A stretch of 64,000 bases of DNA from Methylohalobius sp. GTDB taxonomy: Bacteria > Pseudomonadota > Gammaproteobacteria > Methylococcales > Methylothermaceae. Positions 37,931-47,809 of this stretch are shown piece by piece. The notes under the pieces are model-generated. The model had not been told where the DNA came from. It searched no databases and was given only the letters and a program-made list of their open reading frames with translations. The stretch lies in contig JAOAHI010000006.1 of assembly GCA_026415315.1 (NCBI GenBank), positions 6,929 through 70,928 on the forward strand, in the 5' to 3' direction. A program made the position numbers and the translations under genes. Position 1 is the stretch's first letter. Every line of letters begins with the position of its first letter.

Positions 37931-39236
37931 GTTGTACCACCTCTATTTTTAACCCCAACTGCCTGGCCAGATCGGCAAAGCCGGGGAAAGAAGTGTTGAC
38001 ATTGGCGCAATCTTTAATTTCGACAGTGTCCTGCGCCCTGAGGGCAGCGATGGCAAAAGCCATGGCAATTCGGTGGTCACCGTGGGAGTCTACCTCCCCC
38101 CCTGTCAACTTGCCCCCGCGCACGATCATGCCGTCGGACGTGGGCTGGGCGTCTATCCCTAAGGTTTGTAGGCCCTCCGCCATCGCCTGAATCCGGTCGC
38201 TCTCTTTAAGCCGCAGCTCCTCCGCCCCCGTCAAGATCGTCTCCCCTTCAGCGCAAGCCGCTGCGATGAACAGCACTGGGAACTCATCTATGGCGAGCGG
38301 CACTAAGTCCTCAGGAATTCGGATACCGCGCAAAGGAGCATAAGCAACTTTCAGATCGGCGACCGGCTCCCCACCCACTTGCCTAAGATTAAGCACCTCT
38401 ATTCTGGCTCCCATCCGGCGCAGAATCTCGAGCACTCCGGTCCGGGTCGGGTTAACGCCAACGTGCTCTAGAAGCACCTCCGAACCGGTGGCTATGCTGG
38501 CGCCGACCAGAAAGAATGCAGCTGAGGAAATATCGGCTGGAACGTCTAAATCGCACCCATGCAATCTTCCCCCACCCGCCAGGCCAATTCGCCTTCCTGC
38601 TCGCCATACGGCGTAGCCGAATCCAGACAGCATCCTCTCGGTGTGATCGCGCGTAGGAGCCGGTTCCTCTACCCAAGTTTCCCCGCTAGCATACAGCCCG
38701 GCCAAAAGCAGCGCTGATTTGACTTGAGCGCTCGCGATCGGCATGCGGTAATCAATCCCTTGCAGCGTTTGCCCACCGAAAACGCGGATTGGAGCCGTGC
38801 CCTCAGGCGTAGTCTCAAGCTTGGCCCCCATCTGTCTGAGCGGTTCGGTCACCCGACGCATAGGGCGGCGCGACAAGGAGGCATCGCCGGTCAGCACCGA
38901 ATCAAACGGTTGTCCGGCCAGTAAACCGCACAGAAGCCGCATGGAGGTCCCAGAATTGCCTAAGTATAGGGGGGCAGATGGGGCGTTAAGGCCATCTTTC
39001 CCTACGCCATGGATAGTCAGCCTGCCAGAGGTAGGCCCTTCGATGATCACCCCCATCTGCCGAAACGCTTGGAGAGTAGCCAAAACGTCCTCCGCTTCTA
39101 GGACCCCTCGCACCCGCGTGATGCCATCTGCGATCGAGCCTAACATGACCGCTCGATGAGAGATCGACTTATCGCCTGGCACCCGCACTCGCCCTTCAAG
39201 CGCCCCTCCTGGGGAGACGATGTAATGGACCGTCAT
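37923..39236 (-). CDS. aroA: 3-phosphoshikimate 1-carboxyvinyltransferase (EPSP synthase)
   Basis: A 437-residue shikimate-pathway enzyme that joins PEP to shikimate-3-phosphate. VPGDKSISHRAVMLGS at the N-terminus, LGNSGTSMRLLCGLLAGQ (here Gly96-type loop in the sequence NSGTS) and RRPMRRVTEPLRQMGA are clear. The ~10 residue spacing and RDHTERML fit the long-established class II-like group seen in TyrA-linked aroA genes. It overlaps tyrA by ATGA. Confidence 0.96.
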   Translation of the reverse strand: MTVHYIVSPGGALEGRVRVPGDKSISHRAVMLGSIADGITRVRGVLEAEDVLATLQAFRQMGVIIEGPTSGRLTIHGVGKDGLNAPSAPLYLGNSGTSMRLLCGLLAGQPFDSVLTGDASLSRRPMRRVTEPLRQMGAKLETTPEGTAPIRVFGGQTLQGIDYRMPIASAQVKSALLLAGLYASGETWVEEPAPTRDHTERMLSGFGYAVWRAGRRIGLAGGGRLHGCDLDVPADISSAAFFLVGASIATGSEVLLEHVGVNPTRTGVLEILRRMGARIEVLNLRQVGGEPVADLKVAYAPLRGIRIPEDLVPLAIDEFPVLFIAAACAEGETILTGAEELRLKESDRIQAMAEGLQTLGIDAQPTSDGMIVRGGKLTGGEVDSHGDHRIAMAFAIAALRAQDTVEIKDCANVNTSFPGFADLARQLGLKIEVVQRG

Positions 39237-40108
39237 GATTTATCCCTATATTGCTCTAAAAATCGTTGTCTGAACGTTTTAGCGGCACCGAAATACTCGC
39301 GCAGCGCACGACCCTCCCTGTCCTCGATCTTTTCCCGCAGATCCCTAAGCTCCTGCTCGAATCGAAGCATCCATGAGACAATCTCTTCAGCGTTCGCCAG
39401 ACAAATATCCGCCCACATTTTAGGATCGCTACCTGCGATCCGAGTGAAATCGCCAAACCCACCGGCAGCATAGCGAAAAATTTCATCTTTTTCGTCCTGG
39501 CGTCCGAGCAGATGCACCAACGCATAAGCAACTGCATGAGGCAGATGGCTAGTAGCGGCAAGCACGTGATCGTGGTGCACTGCGCTCATGCTATCCACCT
39601 TTGCCCCCAGCTCCTGCCAAAACAGGCGAACGCGCTTTAAGGCCTCGGGATCGGCATTGGCGGCGGGGGTTAAAATCACGCGCTTGCCATTAAACAAATC
39701 TGGCGAAGCTGCCTGAACCCCGGAGAGCTCGCGACCGGCGATGGGATGAGCGGGTATGAAGTTGTCGGGCACTTCCCCAAACACCGCCTCTGCCGCCACA
39801 ATAACGCTGGCTTTGGTGCTGCCCACGTCGGTGTAAAAAGCCTGTCTCGACCATACCGGAGCCAAGGCCGCGAGCACTTGTCGCATGGCACCGACCGGCG
39901 CGGCGATCACTACGCTGTCTGCCCCGCGAACGCCTTCTTCCACTCTCGTCTCCGCCTCATCGATGACGCCCAAGGATCGCGCCAGGCAAAGCGCTTCAGG
40001 GTTTGAATCCACGCCGGCAATCCGCCGCACCAAGCCCGCGCGGCGCGCTGCCAAAGCGACCGAGCCACCGATCAGACCCACCCCGATCACGCACAAGCGC
40101 TCAAGCAT
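39233..40108 (-). CDS. tyrA: Prephenate dehydrogenase
   Basis: A 291-residue NAD(P)-dependent enzyme of tyrosine synthesis: Rossmann GVGLIGGSVALAARR, DVGSTKASV, HPIAGRELSGVQAA and the helical C-terminal dimer domain. There is no fused chorismate mutase and no ACT domain; chorismate mutase is supplied by PheA in this operon. Arogenate dehydrogenase activity cannot be excluded from sequence. Confidence 0.93.
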   Translation of the reverse strand: MLERLCVIGVGLIGGSVALAARRAGLVRRIAGVDSNPEALCLARSLGVIDEAETRVEEGVRGADSVVIAAPVGAMRQVLAALAPVWSRQAFYTDVGSTKASVIVAAEAVFGEVPDNFIPAHPIAGRELSGVQAASPDLFNGKRVILTPAANADPEALKRVRLFWQELGAKVDSMSAVHHDHVLAATSHLPHAVAYALVHLLGRQDEKDEIFRYAAGGFGDFTRIAGSDPKMWADICLANAEEIVSWMLRFEQELRDLREKIEDREGRALREYFGAAKTFRQRFLEQYRDKS

Positions 40109-41216
40109 CGCTAAGCACCCGATCCAAGGCGGCGATGAAGCGAGCGTTGTCCTTTTCCGTGCCTACCGACACCCTAAGGTGATTAGGCAAATCGTAATTG
40201 GCTAGCGGACGCACGATCACCCCATGCTCGAGCAGGGCCGAGAAGACTGGGCCCGCTTCCCGGCCCACGTCCACAGTAATGAAATTTCCCACCCCCGGAA
40301 TGTACTTCAAGCCACGCACCTCGAATGCTTCGGTCAACTGGAGAAGACCTTGCCGATTCAGCTCTCGGCTCGCAGCAAGATGTTCCTCATCGTCTAAGGC
40401 TGCCGTCGCAGCCACCAACGCCAAAGAATTGACATTAAAAGGTTGCCTGACTCGATTTAAAAACTCGGCGACCTGGGAGCTGGATACCGCATACCCCACC
40501 CTAAACCCAGCCAAACCGTAAGCCTTGGAGAAAGTACGCGTGACAATAAGATTGGGGAACGCCTCCAGCCATTCCAGGGCGTTGGGGTAATCGGCAAACT
40601 CTATGTACTCGCAGTAGGCCTCGTCTACAACCACAACCACCTGCTGCGGCAGCGCGTGCAGAAATTCCAAAAGCTCCTCACGCTTAACCCAGGTGCCCGT
40701 GGGATTGTTGGGGTTAGCGATGAAGACCACAGCTGTATCGTCACCCACCCGTTCGAGCATGGCTGCAAGATCGTGGCCGTAATTCCAGGCAGGGGCGAGG
40801 CGCGCGGTGGCTCCCACCGCCTGGGTGGCGATAGGATAGACAGCAAAAGCGTACTGCGAAAACACCGCACTCCGCCCCGGCCCTAAAAAAGCCCGGGCAA
40901 CCAAGTCCAACACGTCGTTGGAACCATTGCCTAAGGTGATCTGTTCCATCTTCACCCCAAGCTTTGCCGCCAGCTTTTGCTTGAGGACAAAGCCGCTTCC
41001 GTCAGGATAACGGGCCAGATCCCCGCCGAGTACGGCCTTTACTGCCATAATCGCTTTAGGACTGGGACCTAAAGGATTCTCGTTGGAGGCCAGTTTGACG
41101 ATCGCTCTATGATCCAAACCCAACTCGCGCGCCAATTCCTCGATCGGCTTGCCGGGTTGATACGGGTGCAACCCTAAAATGGCTGGTACCGGCGCCAAAT
41201 AAGGATCACAAGCCAT
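40101..41216 (-). CDS. hisC: Histidinol-phosphate/aromatic aminotransferase
   Basis: A 371-residue fold-I PLP aminotransferase. The N-terminus LGLHPYQPGKPIEELARELG, SNENPLGPSP, the Asn-Pro in NPNNPTGTW, and the PLP lysine in TRTFSKAYGLAGFRVGY are present. Location between pheA and tyrA suggests it aminates aromatic keto acids as well as, or instead of, imidazoleacetol phosphate. The ATG at 41216 lies two bases after the pheA stop; the longer frame would run into pheA. Confidence 0.92.
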   Translation of the reverse strand: MACDPYLAPVPAILGLHPYQPGKPIEELARELGLDHRAIVKLASNENPLGPSPKAIMAVKAVLGGDLARYPDGSGFVLKQKLAAKLGVKMEQITLGNGSNDVLDLVARAFLGPGRSAVFSQYAFAVYPIATQAVGATARLAPAWNYGHDLAAMLERVGDDTAVVFIANPNNPTGTWVKREELLEFLHALPQQVVVVVDEAYCEYIEFADYPNALEWLEAFPNLIVTRTFSKAYGLAGFRVGYAVSSSQVAEFLNRVRQPFNVNSLALVAATAALDDEEHLAASRELNRQGLLQLTEAFEVRGLKYIPGVGNFITVDVGREAGPVFSALLEHGVIVRPLANYDLPNHLRVSVGTEKDNARFIAALDRVLSDA

Positions 41217-41218
41217 GC

Positions 41219-42301
41219 TTACAGCACCGCTTTGGGATAAGATCCTAGCCACCTCATCATCTGTGCTCTCTGCCCTAGGCTGGCGAGTGCCTCGGCTACG
41301 CGTGGCTCGTCGCGATGGCCTTCAAAATCGATGAAGAATACATAATCCCACATCCCACGCCGGCTAGGCCGCGATTCGATCTTGCTCAAGCTAATTTGGT
41401 GCTGGGCGAACGGTTCCAGCAAGCGGTACAAAGCGCCCGGCAAGTTGTGGGCGGAGACTAAAAGCGAAGTTTTATCATCGCCAGTGGGGGCGACGGTTTG
41501 CTTGCCTATGACCAAGAAGCGGGTAGTATTGTCTGGGTCATCCTCAATGTTGCGTTCAAGAATATTGAGGTCATATAGCTGAGCTGCTACCTCGCCAGCG
41601 ATGGCAGCGCTACTGGGAATAATGGCCGCCAGTCTTGCCCCTTCGGCATTGCTGCTGACCGCAGTGCGCTTGACGTTAGGCAAAAACCGATCCAGCCATT
41701 CGCGGCATTGGGCTAAAGATTGCGGATGGGAGAAGATTTCCTTAACCTCGTCGATGCTGTGACAGCGGCTGAGCAAGTTATGATGAATGCGCAGCACTAC
41801 CTCGCCAGAGATGAGCAAGGAGGTGTTCAAGAAACTGTCCAAAGTATGAGTGACTACGCCTTCGGTGGAATTTTCCACCGGCACTACCCCGAATCCGCAA
41901 GTCTCGCTCGCCACTGCCCGGAAGATTTCGTCTATGGCCGGAAACGGTAACACTTCTATGGCGTGACCGAAGTGCTTGTAGGCCGCTTGCTGGGTAAAAG
42001 TGCCTTCCGGCCCCAGGAACGCTACCTTCAGCGGCTTCTCCAAAGCCAAGCAGGCCGACATGATCTCGCGGAAGATCTTACCTAAAGTCTCATTCTGCAG
42101 GGGACCTGGATTGTTGGCGCAGATCCGGCGGAGCACTTCGACCTCGCGCTCTGGCCGATAAAAACACGCGTTTTCGCCGCAGGCCTGTTTGACTTTAGCC
42201 ACTTCTAGGGCAAGGCGGGCGCGTTCGCTCACCAAGCGCAGAAGCTCGCTATCGATAGTATCTATTCGGTGTCTGAGCTCTCCCAGTTTTGCCTCTTCCA
42301 T
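41219..42301 (-). CDS. pheA: Bifunctional chorismate mutase/prephenate dehydratase
   Basis: A 360-residue fusion: AroQ chorismate mutase (residues 1-90, LGELRHRIDTIDSELLRLVSERA), prephenate dehydratase (about 95-275, VAFLGPEGTFTQQAAYKHFG ... VPVENSTEGVV) and a C-terminal ACT domain with ESRPSRRGMWDY for phenylalanine feedback. The ATG at 42301 gives the family N-terminus; the longer frame to 42403 overlaps serA. It is 19 bases downstream of serA. Confidence 0.96.
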   Translation of the reverse strand: MEEAKLGELRHRIDTIDSELLRLVSERARLALEVAKVKQACGENACFYRPEREVEVLRRICANNPGPLQNETLGKIFREIMSACLALEKPLKVAFLGPEGTFTQQAAYKHFGHAIEVLPFPAIDEIFRAVASETCGFGVVPVENSTEGVVTHTLDSFLNTSLLISGEVVLRIHHNLLSRCHSIDEVKEIFSHPQSLAQCREWLDRFLPNVKRTAVSSNAEGARLAAIIPSSAAIAGEVAAQLYDLNILERNIEDDPDNTTRFLVIGKQTVAPTGDDKTSLLVSAHNLPGALYRLLEPFAQHQISLSKIESRPSRRGMWDYVFFIDFEGHRDEPRVAEALASLGQRAQMMRWLGSYPKAVL

Positions 42302-42320
42302 CGTCAGCTTGATCGAGGAT

Positions 42321-43490
42321 CTACTCCACCACCCGGGCCGACAAAACCCCCGGGATCGCTTTGATCCGGTCCAGGATTTCCCGCTGCACTGGTCCCTCAG
42401 CATCGATCAGGGAATACGCCACTTCCCCTTTGGATTTGTTCAAAAGCTCCTGGATATTAATCCCAGCTTCCCCGAGGCAGGCTGAGATCTTGCTGACCAT
42501 GGCCGGCACATTGGCGTGGGGGATAGCGACTCGGGTAGTGCCGGGCGCGCGCGGCAGGACGACTTCGGGAAAGTTAACCGAATGGCGGATGTTGCCGTTC
42601 TCTAGAAAATCGCGGATCTGCTCGGCTACCATGATGGCGCAGTTTTCCTCCGCTTCACGGGTGGAAGCACCGATGTGCGGTAAAGCAATCACTTTAGGGT
42701 GATAGCGAAAGACCGCCGCCGGAAAATCCGTGACATAAGCGTGCAGCCGGCCGGTGTCCAATGCCTCGAGCACAGCCTGATTATCGACCAACTCGCCGCG
42801 CGAAAAATTGAGCAGCACTGCCCCTTTCTTCATCCTTTGTAGGCGCTCAGCGTTAATACAGCGTTGGGTTTGCTCGGTCAACGGCATGTGTAAAGTGACA
42901 AAATCGCAAATCGCAAGCAGTTCCTCTAGGCTCGAGGCTTGGATCACTGAAGCCGACAGTTGCCAGGCCCGCTCTACCGTCAAATACGGGTCATAGCCGC
43001 TGACATTCATTCCCAGCGCCAGGGCTTTGTTGGCGACTCGCACTCCAATCGCACCTAGACCGACTACACCCAGCATCTTGCCGCCCAATTCAAACCCCTG
43101 AAAGCGTTTTTTGCTCGCTTCGATTTCGCGGTGTATTTCCTCATCCGAACCGTTCAGGCCGCGGACATACTCCCATGCTTGGCAGATGCTGCGGCAAGCA
43201 AGCAGCATTCCTGCCAGAACCAACTCCTTAACCGCATTGGCATTCGCTCCAGGCGTGTTGAACACGACGATGCCGCGATGCGTGCATTCGGCCACCGGGA
43301 TATTGTTGACGCCTGCGCCGGCGCGACCTATGGCTTTGACAGTGTCTGGTAGCGGTTCGCCGTGCAGCTTATGGGAACGCAAGATGATCGCATCGGGGTG
43401 CTGGATCTCAGAGGCAACCTCGTATTTCTCCCGCGGCAGGCGTTCTAAGCCTGCGACTGAAATGTTATTGTATGTGCGAATCTTGAACAT
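42321..43490 (-). CDS. serA: D-3-phosphoglycerate dehydrogenase
   Basis: A 389-residue short-form SerA: Rossmann GVVGLGAIGVRVANKALALG, GRAGAGVNNIPVAECTHRGI, the catalytic His in ALPHIGASTREAEENCA and a C-terminal ACT domain (HANVPAMVSKISACLGEAGINIQ). It makes 3-phosphohydroxypyruvate, the substrate of SerC encoded just before it (4 bases). The ATG at 43490 is chosen over an upstream start within serC. In many relatives this operon has serC directly followed by pheA. Confidence 0.95.
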   Translation of the reverse strand: MFKIRTYNNISVAGLERLPREKYEVASEIQHPDAIILRSHKLHGEPLPDTVKAIGRAGAGVNNIPVAECTHRGIVVFNTPGANANAVKELVLAGMLLACRSICQAWEYVRGLNGSDEEIHREIEASKKRFQGFELGGKMLGVVGLGAIGVRVANKALALGMNVSGYDPYLTVERAWQLSASVIQASSLEELLAICDFVTLHMPLTEQTQRCINAERLQRMKKGAVLLNFSRGELVDNQAVLEALDTGRLHAYVTDFPAAVFRYHPKVIALPHIGASTREAEENCAIMVAEQIRDFLENGNIRHSVNFPEVVLPRAPGTTRVAIPHANVPAMVSKISACLGEAGINIQELLNKSKGEVAYSLIDAEGPVQREILDRIKAIPGVLSARVVE

Positions 43491-43494
43491 AGGA

Positions 43495-44565
43495 TTAACC
43501 GTAGCGCCGCTCAAACTCCTGCATAAATTCCACCAAGGCCTTGACCCCGCCTATCGGCATCGCGTTGTACAGGCTGGCCCGCATCCCGCCCACCGAGCGA
43601 TGGCCTTTGAGGTTAACCAAACCCCGTTCCTCAGCCTGCTGCAGGAAAAGTGCATCCAAGTTAGAATCGGCTAAGGTAAACGGGATATTCATCCGCGAGC
43701 GGTAACGGGAATCGACCGGATTGCGATAGAAATCCGAACCATCAATAGCTTGATATAGAAGGTTGGCTTTCTCAATATTGCGCTGTTCAATCGCCTCCAC
43801 CCCCCCTTGCTCGCGTAGCCACTCCAAAACTAGGCCCAACACGTACCAATTGTAGGTAGGGGGGGTATTCAGCATAGATCCTTCGCGAGCTTGCAAGCCA
43901 TAGTCCCAAATCGAGGGGGTACAGGGCAAAGGACAGCCTATCAAATCCCGGCGGACGATTACCACGCAGATCCCAGCCGGACCCATGTTTTTCTGGGCAC
44001 CCGCATAGATCAGCCCAAACCGGTTCACTTCTAGAGGGCGCGACAAGAGGTTGGAAGACATGTCCGAAACCAAAGGCAGGTCCACCTCCGGCACGAATGG
44101 AAACTCCACCCCCTCGATCGTCTCATTGGCCGTGTAATGGAAATAGGCCGCTTCGGGATCGATCTGCCAACTGGCCGGATCAGGGATGGTAGTAAACTTT
44201 TCCGGCGCGGCGGCGATCTGAGCTTCACCGTAGCACTTAGCTTCAGCTAGGGCTTTTTTGGACCAAGAGCCAGTCACCAAGTAGCTCATCTTGCGCCGAT
44301 TGCCGAGCAGATTCATGGGGATGGCGGCGAATTGGCCCGTTGCTCCACCTGGCAAGAACAAACAAACGTAATCCTCCGGTATGCGCAGCAACTCGCGCAA
44401 ATCGGCCTCAGCTTTGGCCGCAATCTCCGCAAAATGCTCGCCGCGGTGGCTCATCTCCATCCCCGACATGCCACTACTGCGCCAATCCAGCATCTCTCTT
44501 TGAGCACGCTCGAGCACAGGCTCAGGCAACATCGAGGGCCCGGCGCTAAAGTTATAAACTCGCAT
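43495..44565 (-). CDS. serC: Phosphoserine aminotransferase
   Basis: A 356-residue fold-I PLP enzyme that makes phosphoserine. FSAGPSMLPEPVLERAQREMLDW at the N-terminus, FLPGGATGQFAAIPMNLLG, and the PLP lysine in YAGAQKNMGPAG are diagnostic. It follows gyrA by three bases on the minus strand and precedes serA. Confidence 0.97.
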   Translation of the reverse strand: MRVYNFSAGPSMLPEPVLERAQREMLDWRSSGMSGMEMSHRGEHFAEIAAKAEADLRELLRIPEDYVCLFLPGGATGQFAAIPMNLLGNRRKMSYLVTGSWSKKALAEAKCYGEAQIAAAPEKFTTIPDPASWQIDPEAAYFHYTANETIEGVEFPFVPEVDLPLVSDMSSNLLSRPLEVNRFGLIYAGAQKNMGPAGICVVIVRRDLIGCPLPCTPSIWDYGLQAREGSMLNTPPTYNWYVLGLVLEWLREQGGVEAIEQRNIEKANLLYQAIDGSDFYRNPVDSRYRSRMNIPFTLADSNLDALFLQQAEERGLVNLKGHRSVGGMRASLYNAMPIGGVKALVEFMQEFERRYG

Positions 44566-44568
44566 TGG

Positions 44569-47106
44569 TTACTCTTCCTCCGGCAACGTTTCGATTCTAT
44601 CTACACCCACCAGCTTCTCGCCCGCATTAAGGCGGATGATGCGCACCCCTTGCGTGTTGCGACCGAGCACGGGAATGTCCGCAACTCGAATGCGCGCCAA
44701 AGTTCCACCCGTGGTGATGAGCATGATTTCATCCTCCTCCCGCACCAACACTGCCCCAACTAAAGGACCGTTACGCTCGGTGGTCTGCATCGCGATCACC
44801 CCCTGACCACCGCGGCCATGACGAGGAAAGTCGGCGCATCGGCTGCGCTTACCATAGCCGTTTTCAGTCACGGTCAGAACAGCGCCTTCACCCCTCAATA
44901 CCAAAGCGATCACCCGCTGGCCTTCAGGCAACCTCATTCCCCGCACTCCGCCCGCAGCCCGCCCCATGGAGCGGACTTCTTCCTCATTGAAACAAACCGC
45001 CCGCCCGGCGCTGGAGAACAGCATCACGTCCTGCTTACCGTCGGTCAAAGCCGCCCCAACCAACATATCCCCGGGTTTTAAATCGATGGCGATCTTGCCG
45101 CTGGCGCGCAGGGATTCAAACTCGCTCAAAGGGGTTTTCTTGACTACGCCCCAGGCAGTGGCCAAAAACACAAAACCACCGGCAGCAAAATCGCGCACGG
45201 GTAGCACCGCATGGATGCGCTCTCCCTCCTCCAGCGGCAACAAATTGACAATGGGTTTACCCCGGGAAATCCGGCTTGCCATGGGTAATTCGTATACCTT
45301 CAGGCCATAGACTTTGCCCAGGCTAGAGAAACAAAGCAAAGTAGCATGGGTATTGGCGATCAACAGTTCCTCAACAAAATCCTCTTCTTTGGTCGCCGTG
45401 GCGGCTTTGCCCTTGCCTCCGCGGCGCTGGGCTTGATAGACCGAGAGCGGTTGAGCCTTAACATAGCCGGCGTGGGTTAAGGTGACCACCACATCCTCAT
45501 CTGTGATCAGATCCTCGACTGAAAGGCTGACCTGCTCTGCCAAGATTTCGGTGCGCCGTTCGTCGCCAAACTGGTCGCGCAGCTCCACCAGCTCCCGGCG
45601 AATAACGGCAAGTAAACGCCGGTCACTGCCCAAGATTGCAAGCAACTCGTCGATTTGCGCCAAAAGGGCCTGGTACTCCTCAAAGATTTTGTCCTGCTCC
45701 AGGCCGGTCAGGCGGTGAAGGCGCAAGTCTAAGATCGCTTGCGCCTGAGCCGGCGACAGCCGATAGCCATCCACGCCCAAACCCAGGCCCTCCTCCAAGT
45801 CCTCAGGGCGGGCTTGCGCGGCATCGATTCGCGCTAGATAAGACGCTACCGCCCCTGGCTGCCAGACTTTAGCTAGCAGTTGCTCCTTGGCCTCTTTTGG
45901 GCTAGGGGCCGATTTAATCAGCCCTATGACCTGGTCGATGTTGGCTAGAGCCACCGCCAGTCCTTCCAATATATGCACCCGCTCGCGCGCCTTACGCAAC
46001 TCATGCAAAGTGCGGCGGGTAACAACCTCACGGCGGTGGTCCAGGAATGCCTCCAGCATCTCCTTAAGGTTCAAACACCTAGGCCGTCCATCTACCAGAG
46101 CCACCAGATTGATCCCGAATACGCTTTGGAGTTGAGTGTGTTGGTACAGGTTGTTGAGTACCACCTCGGGCTGTTCTCCGCGTTTGAGCTCAATCACCAC
46201 GCGCATGCCATCTTTGTCTGACTCGTCGCGCAGCGCAGCAATCCCGCTGAGCTTTTCCTCCTTCACCAGTTCAGCGATCCTCTCGATCAAACGCGCCTTG
46301 TTGACCTGATAGGGGAGTTCGGTTACGACAATACTTTGGCGGCCACCGTCTTTGCTGGTCTCCACATGCGATAAAGCACGCAGATAAATTCTTCCGCGAC
46401 CAGTCAAATACGCTTGGCGAATCCCCTCAGCGCCATTGATGACGGCACCCGTGGGAAAATCCGGTCCGGGAATATGGCGCATTAATTCATTGATCTCTAT
46501 CTCAGGATTCTCGATTAAAGCTAAAATTCCGTTGATCACCTCAGTTAGGTTGTGTGGCGGGATGTTGGTCGCCATCCCAACGGCGATCCCAGATGAGCCG
46601 TTGACTAAGAGATTAGGAAGCTTGGTGGGCAAGACTTCCGGTTCGCGCTCGGACTCGTCATAGTTGGGAGCAAAATCGACCGTGTCTTTATCTAGATCGG
46701 CTAAAAGCTCATGGGCAATGCGCGCCATGCGCACCTCCGTGTAGCGCATCGCCGCCGGAGGGTCGCCATCGACTGAACCGAAGTTGCCTTGGCCGTCGAT
46801 TAATACATAGCGCATGGAGAACGGCTGCGCCATGCGCACAATAGTCTCGTAAACGGCGGCATCACCATGGGGGTGGTACTTACCGATCACATCCCCTACG
46901 ACACGCGCCGATTTCTTATAAGGCTTATTCCAGTCGTTGCCCAATTCATACATGGAGTACAAGACTCGCCTGTGCACTGGCTTTAAACCGTCGCGCACAT
47001 CGGGCAAAGCTCGTCCCACGATCACGCTCATGGCGTAATCGAGGTAAGAATGCCTCATTTCCTCTTCTAGCGCGACGGAGACGACTTCTTTGGCAAATTC
47101 AGCCAT
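44569..47106 (-). CDS. gyrA: DNA gyrase subunit A
   Basis: An 845-residue topoisomerase subunit. Active-site Tyr122 lies in [10 protein letters not shown]; the GyrA box QRRGGKGK opens the C-terminal DNA-wrapping beta-pinwheel, and the protein ends in a short acidic tail. In the quinolone-resistance-determining region the numbering equals that of E. coli: [13 protein letters not shown] has Ala83 and Glu87 where E. coli has Ser83 and Asp87. It heads the operon that runs to adk. Confidence 0.97.
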   Translation of the reverse strand: MAEFAKEVVSVALEEEMRHSYLDYAMSVIVGRALPDVRDGLKPVHRRVLYSMYELGNDWNKPYKKSARVVGDVIGKYHPHGDAAVYETIVRMAQPFSMRYVLIDGQGNFGSVDGDPPAAMRYTEVRMARIAHELLADLDKDTVDFAPNYDESEREPEVLPTKLPNLLVNGSSGIAVGMATNIPPHNLTEVINGILALIENPEIEINELMRHIPGPDFPTGAVINGAEGIRQAYLTGRGRIYLRALSHVETSKDGGRQSIVVTELPYQVNKARLIERIAELVKEEKLSGIAALRDESDKDGMRVVIELKRGEQPEVVLNNLYQHTQLQSVFGINLVALVDGRPRCLNLKEMLEAFLDHRREVVTRRTLHELRKARERVHILEGLAVALANIDQVIGLIKSAPSPKEAKEQLLAKVWQPGAVASYLARIDAAQARPEDLEEGLGLGVDGYRLSPAQAQAILDLRLHRLTGLEQDKIFEEYQALLAQIDELLAILGSDRRLLAVIRRELVELRDQFGDERRTEILAEQVSLSVEDLITDEDVVVTLTHAGYVKAQPLSVYQAQRRGGKGKAATATKEEDFVEELLIANTHATLLCFSSLGKVYGLKVYELPMASRISRGKPIVNLLPLEEGERIHAVLPVRDFAAGGFVFLATAWGVVKKTPLSEFESLRASGKIAIDLKPGDMLVGAALTDGKQDVMLFSSAGRAVCFNEEEVRSMGRAAGGVRGMRLPEGQRVIALVLRGEGAVLTVTENGYGKRSRCADFPRHGRGGQGVIAMQTTERNGPLVGAVLVREEDEIMLITTGGTLARIRVADIPVLGRNTQGVRIIRLNAGEKLVGVDRIETLPEEE

Positions 47107-47133
47107 GACAAAAAACTACGAAAAAACTTTTAA

Positions 47134-47139
47134 ATTATA
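47134..47139 (-). promoter_or_regulatory. Candidate -10 box before gyrA
   Basis: TATAAT on the minus strand, a perfect -10 hexamer in an AT-rich stretch, 27 bases before the gyrA ATG. No good -35 hexamer is found at normal spacing, so this is a tentative call. Confidence 0.35.
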
Positions 47140-47171
47140 TCCAAATTCAACTTACCCCGATAGCGGCCGCT

Positions 47172-47717
47172 TCAATAACGGATAAAATTCGACCGATAAT
47201 ACTTAAGTTCCTCGATAGACTCTAAAATGTCAGCCAGCGCTTGATGGGCGTTTTTCTTTTTGAAACCTTCCTGAACCTTAGGCGCCCAGCGCCTGGCCAG
47301 CTCTTTGAGGGTCGAGACATCCAGGTTGCGGTAATGAAAATACGCTTCCAACTTAGGCATGCAGCGGTACAAAAAGCGCCGATCCTGGCAGACACTATTG
47401 CCGCACATGGGCGAGACTCCTACCGGTACCCAACGTTGTAAAAACTCCATCGTTTTGGCCTCGGCCTCCTGATAGCTGACGCCGTGCGCGCGCACCCGCT
47501 CAAGCAGCCCTGAAGCGCTGTGATGTTTGCGGTTCCAATCGTCCATCGCCGCAAGTCGGCTCTCCGGCTGGGAAATCGCCAGCACTGGACCGATCGCCAG
47601 TACGTTCAATTCTTGATCGGTCACCACCGTAGCGATTTCCAAAATCTCATCCCGATCTGGGTCTAGCCCAGTCATCTCTAAATCTATCCAAATCAGGTTG
47701 GTTTTATCCTCGGCCAT
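47172..47717 (-). CDS. orn: Oligoribonuclease
   Basis: A 181-residue DEDDh 3'-5' exonuclease that degrades di- to oligoribonucleotides, including pGpG from c-di-GMP breakdown. Metal ligands Asp12 and Glu14 are in [20 protein letters not shown]; the middle holds [40 protein letters not shown]-type sequence and HQALADI has the later acidic ligand. It is divergent from the M48 gene (92-base gap). Confidence 0.96.
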   Translation of the reverse strand: MAEDKTNLIWIDLEMTGLDPDRDEILEIATVVTDQELNVLAIGPVLAISQPESRLAAMDDWNRKHHSASGLLERVRAHGVSYQEAEAKTMEFLQRWVPVGVSPMCGNSVCQDRRFLYRCMPKLEAYFHYRNLDVSTLKELARRWAPKVQEGFKKKNAHQALADILESIEELKYYRSNFIRY

Positions 47718-47809
47718 GCTTGTCTAAACCTTAAAGCGTTAAAATTGTCAGTAGCTAATAGCAACAAAAGCTAAGCTGTCTTATCAATTATTTAACTTGC
47801 CGATCGCGT

